From assembly GCF_025398155.2 (NCBI RefSeq), contig NZ_CP104562.2:5084001-5148000 (forward strand): a stretch of 64,000 nucleotides of DNA, in the 5' to 3' direction. Both the position numbers and the translations under genes were made by a program. Below are positions 17,528 through 25,964 of the stretch, piece by piece. Origin of the DNA: Roseateles amylovorans. GTDB taxonomy: Bacteria; Pseudomonadota; Gammaproteobacteria; Burkholderiales; Burkholderiaceae_C. Positions within the stretch are counted from its first letter, which is position 1, and each line of letters starts with the position of its first letter. The notes below the pieces were generated by a model, which worked only from the letters and a program-made list of their open reading frames with translations, ran no database searches and was not told the DNA's origin.

Positions 17528-20068
17528 TCAGGTCGCCGCGGTGGCGGCATGGGCGGCATGGGCAACGCCAACGGCACTGCCGGTCGGCACAGCGGCGGTC
17601 GTCGCCGGCAGCGGCGTCGGCACACCGGCGCTCGTGGGTGCGCCGGCCACCGCGATCAGTTGCTCCAGGGCATTCCGATCCGCCGAGCTGACGATCCGGA
17701 AACCCAGCCGCTGTTTGATGTCGTGCACCATCGGCGTCATCGCCACCCGCGGCGCCCAGACCTCCTCACGCACGATGGTGAGCGATTCCGACGGCGCGCG
17801 TTCCGCATCGAAGTAGAACTTCACGCCAACGAAAGGCGCCTGGGCGTTGTCCCGCGTGGGCGCGATCCGCAGCGGCACCTGGGCCCGCAGCCGACAGAAG
17901 CATTCCTCCAGCGACACGCCATAGCGCAGCTCGACCAGCTCGGAGATGCGGTCGCCGGCCACCCGGTTGCCGGCCTCGATCACCCGGATGCCGTCGGGCG
18001 TGAGCTTGAATTCCACATGCATGACGGTGTGGGTCACGCCCCAGGCGGTGACGATGCCCGCGATGGCCCGCAGCAGTTGCGCCTCGACCTCGGGCGCCAG
18101 TCGGTCTCCGCTGAGATGGCCCACCTCATTGCAGTAGGGCCAGGGCGACACGAATTTGGTCGTCAGGAAGAAGTCCTTCAGTCGACCGTTCTCGACCAGA
18201 CATTCCGCGCTGTACTCCGGGCCGACCGCGAGTTCCTCCACCAGCGCGCCCTTGGAGAAGGGCAGCCCGTCCGAGCCGCTGTCGACGAAGCCGAACATCG
18301 CCACCAGCAGCTCGCGGGCCTCGGCCTCGGTGTGGCAGGCGCGGACGAACATGCTGGAGGCCATGTCGATCGGTTTGACGATCACCGGAAAGCGCACGCC
18401 GCGCCAGTCAAAGGCCTGCGCTTCGTCCAGGTGGCTGAAGCGCGCCAGCACCTTCGGCTGCGGCACATTGAACTCGGCAAAGCGGGCCCGCATGCTGGCC
18501 TTGTTGCGGAATGCCAGGCCCTGGTCCAGCGGGTTGTGGGGGAGGCCCAGGCCTGCGGCGATGCGGTCGGACACCGCCACCGAATATTCGCCGCCGGGCA
18601 CCACGCCCTGCACCCGCTCCCCGCGCAAACGTCCCACCAGCGAGTCGATGCTCGCCGCAGCGGCGGCCGCATCGGCCGTGGTGAAGTCGGCTATGTCCGC
18701 CACGATCAGGTCCGCGCCGGCCGCACGGGCTTGCTCACGGAAGCTCTCGGCGCCCACCACCACCGCTTCCCAGCCCTGGCGTTGGCAGATGGCCAGATAG
18801 CGGCCCAGGCTCAACGGGCCGATCGGGAACGCCAGCGCCAGCTTGAGCGGCTCGAACGGCGTGGCGGTCACCTGCACCGCAGCCACTGCGCGTTCGGCAT
18901 TCTCGACAGCCTGCTCCACCGTCTCGCCCTGGCACAGGGCATAGCCCTGGCGGGACTCGGACCAGGTCAGCTTGCCCAGACGCTGCCCGGCCTTGAGGGT
19001 GCAACTCAGGCGCACCACGCCTTCGCTGCTGGTTGCGCGGTCGAGGTTGGCCACCGACTCGATCTGTTCGTTCTCACGCGCAAAGAATCGGATCGCCGCC
19101 GCCGGTGCCACCGGCCGACGCGCAGGCGCCGGCAGGCCGAGCAATTCACACAGGGTCTCGGACATCAGGTCCACGCCGCTGACCAGCTCGGTCATTTCCC
19201 AGATCTGATCGCCGCCGATGCGGGTCTGCGACTCGATGATCTTCACGCCCTGCGGTCCCACCCGGATCTCGGTGTGCGCAGGTGCGGTCTGCTGCTCCAC
19301 CACGTCCAGTAGCCGGGTGACCGTGTCCACCACCGCCTGGCGCGTCTCAGGCGACAGGCGGGCCGGCATCTGATGGCCCAGCTCGATGAAATGCGGCGCC
19401 TGGGTGGTGAGCTTCTCGGTGATCATGACCACCTCGTGCCGACCATTGCGGGAAATCGATTCGACGCTGTACTCCTGGCCCTCCAGAAACTCCTCAGCCA
19501 GGATGCGCCCCTTGCAGGCATTGCGGGTCCAGGCCCAGGCGTCGGGAATGCCGGCCGCGGCGTCGACATAGGAAATGCCGATGCTGCCGCCCCCGTCGAA
19601 CGGCTTGAGCACCATCGGCCGCCCGCCGAGCCGGTCGAAGAAGGCGCGCACATCGGCCTCGTCCTGGCACAGGGCGTAGTCCACCGCGCTGAGCTGATGC
19701 TCGCGCAGCAGCTGGCGCATGCGGAACTTGTCCCGCGTCATCAGCACCGCCTGCTCATTGCCGCCCGGCAGTCCCAGCACATTGGCACAGACCGAGGCCG
19801 CATGCAGGCCGTATTCGGCGAAGGAGACCACGGCATCGAACGGATCCAGGGCATGCCAGAGCTTGGCGGTCTCGATCACCTCTTCCAGGTCCTTGTAATC
19901 GGTGACCAGGTAGCGGCTGGCCTGCTTGAACTGCAGCTCGCTGACCAGGTCGGACGACTGGATCATCGCGAAGCGCAGGCCGAGCGCCTGCACCTTCTTC
20001 ACCGTGTGGTCGCGGCCACCGACGATCAGGACATGAGGGGGCTTCGGGGCGGAGGAAGTGGCGGTCAT
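17528..20068 (-). CDS. tandem (two-module) ATP-grasp ligase
   Basis: The 846-residue protein is two ATP-grasp modules in series. Module 1 (about 10-395) has HVLIVGGRDHTVKKVQALG, MTRDKFRMRQLLREHQL, RPMVLKPFDGGGSIGISYV and TEIRVGPQGVKIIESQTRIGGDQ. Module 2 (about 410-815) has FRNKASMRARFAEFNVPQPKV, FPVIVKPIDMASSMFV, and MHVEFKLTPDGIRVIEAGNRVAGDR. Both keep the lysines and the E-x-N/Q-x-R metal motif, so both may be active. Each could form one amide bond. The C-terminal 30 residues are Ala/Thr/Pro-rich. It follows the aminotransferase gene after a 179-base spacer with repeats. Confidence 0.88.
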   Translation of the reverse strand: MTATSSAPKPPHVLIVGGRDHTVKKVQALGLRFAMIQSSDLVSELQFKQASRYLVTDYKDLEEVIETAKLWHALDPFDAVVSFAEYGLHAASVCANVLGLPGGNEQAVLMTRDKFRMRQLLREHQLSAVDYALCQDEADVRAFFDRLGGRPMVLKPFDGGGSIGISYVDAAAGIPDAWAWTRNACKGRILAEEFLEGQEYSVESISRNGRHEVVMITEKLTTQAPHFIELGHQMPARLSPETRQAVVDTVTRLLDVVEQQTAPAHTEIRVGPQGVKIIESQTRIGGDQIWEMTELVSGVDLMSETLCELLGLPAPARRPVAPAAAIRFFARENEQIESVANLDRATSSEGVVRLSCTLKAGQRLGKLTWSESRQGYALCQGETVEQAVENAERAVAAVQVTATPFEPLKLALAFPIGPLSLGRYLAICQRQGWEAVVVGAESFREQARAAGADLIVADIADFTTADAAAAAASIDSLVGRLRGERVQGVVPGGEYSVAVSDRIAAGLGLPHNPLDQGLAFRNKASMRARFAEFNVPQPKVLARFSHLDEAQAFDWRGVRFPVIVKPIDMASSMFVRACHTEAEARELLVAMFGFVDSGSDGLPFSKGALVEELAVGPEYSAECLVENGRLKDFFLTTKFVSPWPYCNEVGHLSGDRLAPEVEAQLLRAIAGIVTAWGVTHTVMHVEFKLTPDGIRVIEAGNRVAGDRISELVELRYGVSLEECFCRLRAQVPLRIAPTRDNAQAPFVGVKFYFDAERAPSESLTIVREEVWAPRVAMTPMVHDIKQRLGFRIVSSADRNALEQLIAVAGAPTSAGVPTPLPATTAAVPTGSAVGVAHAAHAATAAT

Positions 20069-20134
20069 GGTGGTGGCTGTGTGAGGTCGTGAGGAATGGG
20101 GGACGAAGCGGCTGGATCTCGATGAAGGGGATGG

Positions 20135-20200
20135 TGCTGAGACGTTGGTGCTGAGACGTTGTGGCTGAGACGTTGGGGCTGGAACGTTGAGGCTGAGACG
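20135..20200. repeat. Imperfect GCTGAGACGTTG repeats upstream of the tandem ATP-grasp gene
   Basis: Four to five imperfect copies of a 14-16 base unit based on GCTGAGACGTTG(G/T) lie in the 179-base gap between the aminotransferase and ligase genes. They are 67-132 bases before the ligase start. A direct role in expression cannot be told from sequence. Confidence 0.75.
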
Positions 20201-20247
20201 GAAGTCGTTCGAGGCGTTGGGCGGGATTCACTGACCCCATCGAGCGG

Positions 20248-21537
20248 TCACACGAGCGCGTCCACCAACGAACGGATGCGCTCGACCCCATCCGCCAAGG
20301 TGTCCAGATCGGCCGAACAGGTGATCCGGATGCTGCGGGGTTCGCCGAAGAACCGCCCGGGGACCACCGCCACCTGCGCGTGCGTCAGCAGCAACTGGGT
20401 CAGGTGGAGGTCGTCCCGGATGCGTCCGGCGTCCGCATCGGCAGGGCGGGCCGTGGCGAGGTCGGCATGCCTCTCGGCGGGGGCGTGCGAATCCGGATCG
20501 AACGAGGTGCCGGCCGGCAACCTCAAGCCGAAGCAGGCCGACACGTCGGGAAAGAGATAGAAGGCGCCGTCCGGCAGCGGGCATCGGATCCGCGGGCTCG
20601 AGGCCAGCAGGCCGTGGGCCAGTTCCCGCCGTTGGCGATAGCGCTCCACCATCGCGTAGGAGAACGACTGGTCGCCCGCCAGGGCCGCCGCCGCCGCTGC
20701 CGCGGCAACCTCAGGCACGCTCGAGATCGAGTTGCTGTTGAGCCGCACCACCGCCTCGGCCAGCGACACCGGCGCGGCCATCATGCCCACGCGCCAGCCG
20801 GGCATGCCGTAGAGCTTGGAGACCGAGTCGATCTTGACGACGCGGTCGATCAGGTCGGGCGCGACCTGCAGCAGATGGCAGAAGTCCATCGTCCGCGAGA
20901 CGAAGCGGCTGTAGACATCGTCGCTGACGATCCAGGCATCGCTGCCGCGCAGCACGGCGGCGAGCGCATGCAGCGCATCGCGGTCGTAGGCGGCGCCGGT
21001 GGGATTGGACGGATTGTTCAGCAGCACCGCCTTGGTCCGCGGTCCCAGCGCCGCGGCCAAGGCGTCGGGGCTGATCTTGTAGTCGGCGTCCACGCCGCCC
21101 GGGACAGGCACCACCGTGCCGCCGGCCTGCTGGACGATGTCGAAATAGGTCGGCCAGCACGGCGTGGGGATCACCACCTCGTCACCGGGCTCCAGGATGG
21201 CGGCAAAGACCGAATGCAGCAGGTGCTTCGCGCCCAGGCCGGTGACGATGTGGCGCTCCTCATGCAGCCGCAGCCCCTGCTCGGCGAGGTGATGCAGATA
21301 GGCCTCGACCAGCGCGCCATGCCCGCGGCTGCTGCCGTAGACGCCGCGATCGGCCGCCAGCGCCGCCTGGGCCTGGGCATAGACATGGGGCGCCGGCAGG
21401 AAGTTCGGCGTGCCGACCGACAGATCGATCAGCTCGACGCCGCGAGCCTGCAACTGCCGCACCTGGGCCACCACATCCAGGATGGGGCAGAAGCGCGCAT
21501 CGCGATGGAGCGGGGCCAGCCGGGGCATCGGGTTCAC
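20248..21537 (-). CDS. class I/II PLP-dependent aminotransferase
   Basis: The 429-residue product is an AspB-like fold-type I aminotransferase. It has LSVGTPNFLPAPHV, GLGAKHLLHSVFAAILEPGDEV, the cofactor motif NNPSNPTGAAYD, SDDVYSRF and the PLP lysine in SVSKLYGMPGWRVG, with a final RITCSADLDTL carrying the substrate arginine. An unusual 35-residue Asp/Ala-rich insertion lies near residue 360. The GTG start overlaps the dehydrogenase stop as GTGA; an ATG lies three codons on. Placed after an aldolase and an acylating dehydrogenase, it could aminate 4-hydroxy-2-oxopentanoate to a 4-hydroxynorvaline-type amino acid; that substrate is inferred. Confidence 0.9.
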   Translation of the reverse strand: MNPMPRLAPLHRDARFCPILDVVAQVRQLQARGVELIDLSVGTPNFLPAPHVYAQAQAALAADRGVYGSSRGHGALVEAYLHHLAEQGLRLHEERHIVTGLGAKHLLHSVFAAILEPGDEVVIPTPCWPTYFDIVQQAGGTVVPVPGGVDADYKISPDALAAALGPRTKAVLLNNPSNPTGAAYDRDALHALAAVLRGSDAWIVSDDVYSRFVSRTMDFCHLLQVAPDLIDRVVKIDSVSKLYGMPGWRVGMMAAPVSLAEAVVRLNSNSISSVPEVAAAAAAAALAGDQSFSYAMVERYRQRRELAHGLLASSPRIRCPLPDGAFYLFPDVSACFGLRLPAGTSFDPDSHAPAERHADLATARPADADAGRIRDDLHLTQLLLTHAQVAVVPGRFFGEPRSIRITCSADLDTLADGVERIRSLVDALV

Positions 21538-22445
21538 CGCAGGACCAGATCGCGGAGCGCGTTCGGGGTGGCACGTCCGACACCGCGCGCCGCCAGCCGC
21601 TCGGCCATGTTCACGGCGGCGGAGGTGATGATGTCCAGATTGCCGGCATAAGGGGGCAGGTAGTCGCCCCGGCCCACCACCCGCACCATCACGAACAGGC
21701 GGTCCGCATCCAGTCGCGGCTCGACGATCAGCTCATAGCCGGGCACATACTCGCGCACTTCCTGCACCGTCTGGTGGACCCGGTCCAGCAGGTCGCCGAG
21801 GGTGCGGTTGCCGAGGGAGTCGAACAGCACCGAGACCGCGGTCTGCATCGACACCTCCGGCTTGGCCGGATTGATGTTGAGGATGGTCTTGACCTGCTCG
21901 CAGCCGGAGAAATGGCGGATCGCCGCTTCGGTGGTGGTGATGTAGTGGTCCAGGTTGCGGCGGGTGGCGGGTCCCGCACTGCGCGCGGAGATGGCGCTGA
22001 CCACCTCGATGTAGCGCACGCTGGGCACCACCGCGCAAACCGCCATCACGATCGGCAGCGAGGCCTGACCGCCGCAGGTGATCATGTTGATGTTGGCCGC
22101 ACGGTGCAGGTCGTCGCCGTTGAGCAGCGGCACGCACAGCTCGCCCAGGTGAGCCGGTGTGAGGTTGATGATCGGCGTGCCGTGCGGACGCAGCGCTTCG
22201 GCCAATTCGAGGTGGGCATCGGCCGAGGTGGCATCGAACACCAGATCGACGTCGTCCAGACGCTGCATCAGCGCCTCCAGCCCGCCGGCGCTGACCGGCA
22301 CCTGCCGGGCCGCCGCGAAGGCCAGGCCGGAGGACTGTTCATTGCGCCCGGCAAACAGCACGCAGTCCAGTTGGGCCGAGCGCTGCACCTTGCACAGGAT
22401 GTCGCAGCCAATGTTGCCGCTGCCGAGGATGGCGACGTTCAGCAT
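21534..22445 (-). CDS. mhpF: acetaldehyde dehydrogenase (acylating)
   Basis: The 303-residue product matches the DmpF/MhpF family. It has the NAD-binding LNVAILGSGNIGCDIL, VFDATSADAHLELAEAL, the active-site cysteine in NMITCGGQASLPIV, and VSAISARSAGPATRRNLDHYI. It interconverts acetyl-CoA and acetaldehyde, usually in a channel with the aldolase coded just upstream, whose stop is one base from this start. In meta-cleavage pathways this pair works catabolically, but no ring-cleavage, hydrolase or hydratase gene is nearby, so a biosynthetic direction is likely here. Confidence 0.93.
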   Translation of the reverse strand: MLNVAILGSGNIGCDILCKVQRSAQLDCVLFAGRNEQSSGLAFAAARQVPVSAGGLEALMQRLDDVDLVFDATSADAHLELAEALRPHGTPIINLTPAHLGELCVPLLNGDDLHRAANINMITCGGQASLPIVMAVCAVVPSVRYIEVVSAISARSAGPATRRNLDHYITTTEAAIRHFSGCEQVKTILNINPAKPEVSMQTAVSVLFDSLGNRTLGDLLDRVHQTVQEVREYVPGYELIVEPRLDADRLFVMVRVVGRGDYLPPYAGNLDIITSAAVNMAERLAARGVGRATPNALRDLVLR

Positions 22446-22446
22446 C

Positions 22447-23454
22447 TCAGGCCACCGCGCCTTTCCGCAGCCGGTTGGCCACATCGATGATCAGGTCTTC
22501 CTGTCCGGCCACCGCATTGACGCGCGCCAGTTCCTTCCAGATGAGCCGCGGCGCGACACCGAAGGTCTGGGCGGCCCGCGCGACATGCTTTTCGAATCCG
22601 GCGCACACGCCGTAAACGCCGCTGATGAGGTTGGAGGTGCCGATCAGCGTCGGCTTGCTGACCGGCGGGATGTCGCTGAGGCTGTCGATGGCGGCGCACA
22701 GCTGGAACAGGTCGACGCCGGTCTCGTAGTCGTAGCGCTCCAGCACCGCGCACATCACTTCGAGCTGGGTGTTGCCCGCGCCCGCGCCGAAGCCCCGCAG
22801 GGTGCCGTCCAGGATGGTGGCACCGGCCTGGGCCGCGGCCAGCGAGTTGGCCACCGCCAGACCCAGGTTGTTGTGGGCATGAAAGCCCACCGGCACGCCC
22901 AGATGCTTGACCAGCAGGCCGATCTTCTCGGTCGCACTGCGCGGGTCGTAGTGACCGGCGGAGTCCATCAGCGTGATGGCGCTGGCGCCGTAGCCGACCT
23001 GCTTGGCGGCTTGCTCCAGCAAGGTCTCGGCACTGGCCATGTGGGTCATCATCAACACGCCGTGGACCTGTTTGCCGAGGCCGCGTGCGTAGTCGAAATA
23101 GCTCTCCGTCAGATCGGCTTCGGTGCAATGCGAGGCCAGGCGAATGACATCCACACCGATCTCGACGGCGGTCCGGATGTCGGAGATCTTCGCGAAGCCC
23201 GGAATCAGGTGAACGCCCAGCAAGGAGCGGCTGACATGCTGGCGAGCGCACTCGAGCAGTTCGCGGTCGCTGTGCCGGGCCAGGCCCAGTTGAAGCGACG
23301 AGGCGCCCAGGCCGTTGCCGTGACCCACCTCTACGCACCACAGGCCGCAGCCATCGACGGCGCGGCAGTAGGTCTCGATGTCGCGGGTGGACAGCTGATG
23401 TCCGATCGCGTGGTTCCCGTCGCGCAGCGTCGGGTCATAGATGTGAATCGACAA
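22447..23454 (-). CDS. mhpE: 4-hydroxy-2-oxovalerate aldolase
   Basis: The 335-residue product fits the DmpG/MhpE family: IYDPTLRDGNHAIGHQLS with the metal-binding Asp, CVEVGHGNGLGASS, the HAHNNLGLAVANS metal histidines, and the C-terminal helices that contact the dehydrogenase. It splits or forms 4-hydroxy-2-oxopentanoate from pyruvate and acetaldehyde. The start is TTG, supported by GGGGAG 7 bases upstream. It is the first gene of a tight run aldolase-dehydrogenase-aminotransferase, with no other meta-pathway genes, which points to making rather than degrading the hydroxy-keto acid. Confidence 0.94.
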   Translation of the reverse strand: MSIHIYDPTLRDGNHAIGHQLSTRDIETYCRAVDGCGLWCVEVGHGNGLGASSLQLGLARHSDRELLECARQHVSRSLLGVHLIPGFAKISDIRTAVEIGVDVIRLASHCTEADLTESYFDYARGLGKQVHGVLMMTHMASAETLLEQAAKQVGYGASAITLMDSAGHYDPRSATEKIGLLVKHLGVPVGFHAHNNLGLAVANSLAAAQAGATILDGTLRGFGAGAGNTQLEVMCAVLERYDYETGVDLFQLCAAIDSLSDIPPVSKPTLIGTSNLISGVYGVCAGFEKHVARAAQTFGVAPRLIWKELARVNAVAGQEDLIIDVANRLRKGAVA

Positions 23455-23491
23455 GAGGGTCTCCCCAGGTGTTCTGACAACAACGAACCCG

Positions 23492-23507
23492 CTGGCGCGG
23501 CAGCCAG
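23492..23507. promoter_or_regulatory. lux-box-like inverted repeat upstream of the aldolase gene
   Basis: The sequence CTGGCGCGGCAGCCAG fits the loose LuxR-site frame CTG-N10-CAG with 5-base arms CTGGC and GCCAG. It ends 38 bases from the aldolase start, a usual place for LuxR activation. Short GC-rich palindromes are common by chance in this genome, so this is a candidate only. Confidence 0.3.
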
Positions 23508-23738
23508 TCCGTCACGGGTGCCGCACCGATTCGTCGGCGCGGCCTGGCCGCACGGGTTCGACACATTCCGCCAGCGGGACATCCGTCGGCGGGACCATGA
23601 ATCCAAGATGGTTCGAGATCGATCGCTGCCGCCTCCGTCGCCACGCGGCGGCTCGCCTCCGAGGTCCGATGCGGTGGTGGGCGGTGGGTGCCGCCGCCCG
23701 GCAGTCTTGGGGCGGATCGCTGCGGCCGGCCGATCGAC

Positions 23739-24959
23739 TCAGGCCGGCGCGCGCATCCAGCGCCGCAGGAAGATCAGACCGAATCCGACCAGCATCAACC
23801 CGTAGACGACATACGCCACGATCACGGTGGTGGATCCGCCCACAGCCCCCAGCAGTTGCACCGTGACCGCCGCCATCAAGGCGGTGCAGGTGCTGAACAT
23901 CGACAGCACGCGGCCCTGCATCGCGGTGGGGATCTCGCGCTGGAGTTCACTCATCAGGCCGACGCCGCTGTGACAGGCGAAGCCGATCAGCAGGTACATC
24001 GCGATCAGCCAGGGCTGGAAGGCGCTGGCCGGCAGCAGCGCGATCACCAGGCCGTAGATCACCACGCCGCCGACGATCATCGGTTGATGGCCGAAGCGCT
24101 CCTCCAGCGCATGCAGGAACACGCCGGCCGCGATGCCGCCGATGCCGAACATCGCGTCGATCAGGCCGAAGGTCTGCACCGACAGACCGAAGGTCTTCAT
24201 CGTCAGCAAGGGCAACAGGAAATTCAGCAGCGGCAGCGAGACATAGAACAGCGAGCAGCCGACGAACAGGCGGCGCACCCGCTCGTTGTCCCGCAGCAGA
24301 CGCAGGGCGGCGAGGTACTCGGCCGTCATCGAGGCGCCGGACGGTCCCGGGCCGCCATGCGGTGGGCGCGCCGCAATCTGCAGCAGGTTCAGGCCGCCCA
24401 CCACCGCCAGCCCGGCAGCGATCGCCAGCACCGACACCTCGCCCAGTTGGTAGGCAAGCAGCCCACCCAAAATCGGGCCGAACAAGCCGCCGGTCTGGTT
24501 GGCGATCGAGATCGTCGAGCTGGCCGAGAGCAAGCCTTCCTTGCTCACCAGCTCCCGCAGCAGGGCGCGCGCGGCGACTGAATGCAGCAGGCTGGACAGG
24601 CCAACAGCGAGCGTCATGGCATACAGGTAGATCGGCGTCTGCACCGACAGGGCCAGCATCAGCGCGGTGAGCGCGATCAAAGCGCCCTGGAACAGGTCGG
24701 CGATCACCACCAGGTTGCGGCGGCTGAAGCGATCGGTGACCGTGCCGATCACCGGCGACAGCAGCGCGCTGGGCAGCAGGGTGAGTGTGAGCTGCAGCGC
24801 GACCGACGACGCGTGGCCGGTCATGCGCAGCAGCATCCAGGCGGTGACCACATACACCATGCCGTCCACCAGACGGTTGCACAGCATGCGCAGGAACAAC
24901 GCACGGAACTGCGTGTCCTTGAGGATGAAAAAGCGCTGGGTCAGGACGGTGGCAAGCAT
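23739..24959 (-). CDS. MFS transporter, probable exporter
   Basis: The 406-residue protein has about 12 hydrophobic segments with the MFS loop motif GTVTDRFSRRNLVV after the second helix and GLIDAMFGIGGIAAGVF in the second half. It resembles the MFS_3/enterobactin-exporter-like group. It is the first gene of the minus-strand block, 284 bases before the aldolase, and is the natural exporter or self-resistance determinant of the predicted pathway. Substrate is not known. The gap between it and the aldolase may hold a separate promoter. Confidence 0.88.
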   Translation of the reverse strand: MLATVLTQRFFILKDTQFRALFLRMLCNRLVDGMVYVVTAWMLLRMTGHASSVALQLTLTLLPSALLSPVIGTVTDRFSRRNLVVIADLFQGALIALTALMLALSVQTPIYLYAMTLAVGLSSLLHSVAARALLRELVSKEGLLSASSTISIANQTGGLFGPILGGLLAYQLGEVSVLAIAAGLAVVGGLNLLQIAARPPHGGPGPSGASMTAEYLAALRLLRDNERVRRLFVGCSLFYVSLPLLNFLLPLLTMKTFGLSVQTFGLIDAMFGIGGIAAGVFLHALEERFGHQPMIVGGVVIYGLVIALLPASAFQPWLIAMYLLIGFACHSGVGLMSELQREIPTAMQGRVLSMFSTCTALMAAVTVQLLGAVGGSTTVIVAYVVYGLMLVGFGLIFLRRWMRAPA

Positions 24960-25125
24960 GCGGCGGATTCTTCCGCAGGCCCTGCAAAAACGCGCCTAGC
25001 AGAACTGTTAGGGCGCTTCTGGCTCCCCCTCGTTACGGTGGTGGTGGCGGTGGTGGTGGAGGCGCTCCGTACGCGCATGGAAGCGATGCCGCCTCAGCGT
25101 GAGCGCGCAGCGCCGCCCGCAATCG

Positions 25126-25163
25126 GTCAGGCGTCAGGCGTCAGGCGTCAGGCGTCAGGCGTC
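25126..25163. repeat. 7-bp tandem repeat GTCAGGC, five copies
   Basis: Five perfect copies of GTCAGGC plus three further bases lie between the MFS gene and the small secreted protein gene. No ORF or hairpin is formed by them. Confidence 0.9.
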
Positions 25164-25194
25164 TATCGTCACGCGTCTCCCGACGCGTCCCGAG

Positions 25195-25443
25195 TCACGA
25201 ACGAGCGGTGCAGCGGCGCTGAAGCGCAGAGGCCGCGCAATTGAGCGCGGTGGTTTCCTCGCTGGCAGCCAGCGTCTCAAGGCGCCAGACACGCACATCG
25301 ACGGCGTCACCTGATTCATGCGCGGGCGCCACGCACTGCGCCTGCGGTGACAACGCCGGTGAAGCCGCCGTGCCCTGCGAACGAGCGAAAGCCTGCAAGG
25401 CAAAGGCAGACAGCGCCAGCAATACGGTGATCAAGGTCTTCAT
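25195..25443 (-). CDS. small secreted hypothetical protein
   Basis: An 82-residue ORF with a good AGGGAG ribosome-binding site and a clear signal peptide, MKTLITVLLALSAFALQAFA, cleaved near residue 21. The mature part is about 60 residues with two cysteines that could pair. I do not recognise the family. It is upstream of the MFS gene on the same strand but 235 bases away, so operon membership is doubtful. Confidence 0.6.
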   Translation of the reverse strand: MKTLITVLLALSAFALQAFARSQGTAASPALSPQAQCVAPAHESGDAVDVRVWRLETLAASEETTALNCAASALQRRCTARS

Positions 25444-25964
25444 GGCCGAACTCCCTGTGGCCCCGAGTCAAACTTGATGCGTCCTCGGTCAGATGCCGAT
25501 TGGGTCGCAACCTCGGACGGATTGAATGTCCGCGCCGCACAGGCCAGAGTAAATCCCCTGTTTGATAGCCCTGTTGCCATGTCTGACACCGGAAGTGTTG
25601 TCCACGAATCCGCAGGCGCGAACCGATTCAGTGCATGGCCATGGCGTACAGCGTCTGACTTCTCGTCCTGCGAAAGCGTCCGGCCCTCGATTGAAATCGA
25701 CTGCACGCCGACGTCCTCGCAGCCCAGTCCAATTGCAATCAATGCGAATTCAACGAGCATTGGGTACGCATTCAGAGTTCAATCCACGGCAATGGAATGA
25801 GAAAGGCGCTATGCGGGACTGGGGTGACATCGTCCGATCAGCAGCACCATTCGATTCCACCATGCGATCGCGACAGCAGCGCCGTTGCGTCGCGTGCACG
25901 AGGTCTGTTCGTTCGGGCGCAGCTGCTGATAATCGCAGCACAAGCAGCGAAGAGGGAGGACCGC
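25444..25964. other. Gene-free region upstream of the response regulator
   Basis: This 521-base region has a lower GC content than its surroundings and lies between divergent genes. It likely carries promoters for the small secreted protein (minus) and the response regulator (plus). Several reading frames of about 100 codons exist but have no domain, ribosome-binding site or consistent codon use. I see no strong operator or hairpin. Confidence 0.5.

Noticed and set aside
25474..25800. ORF of 108 codons upstream of the response regulator
   Set aside because: No ribosome-binding site, domain or codon bias like its neighbours; an opposite-strand ORF of equal length overlaps it.
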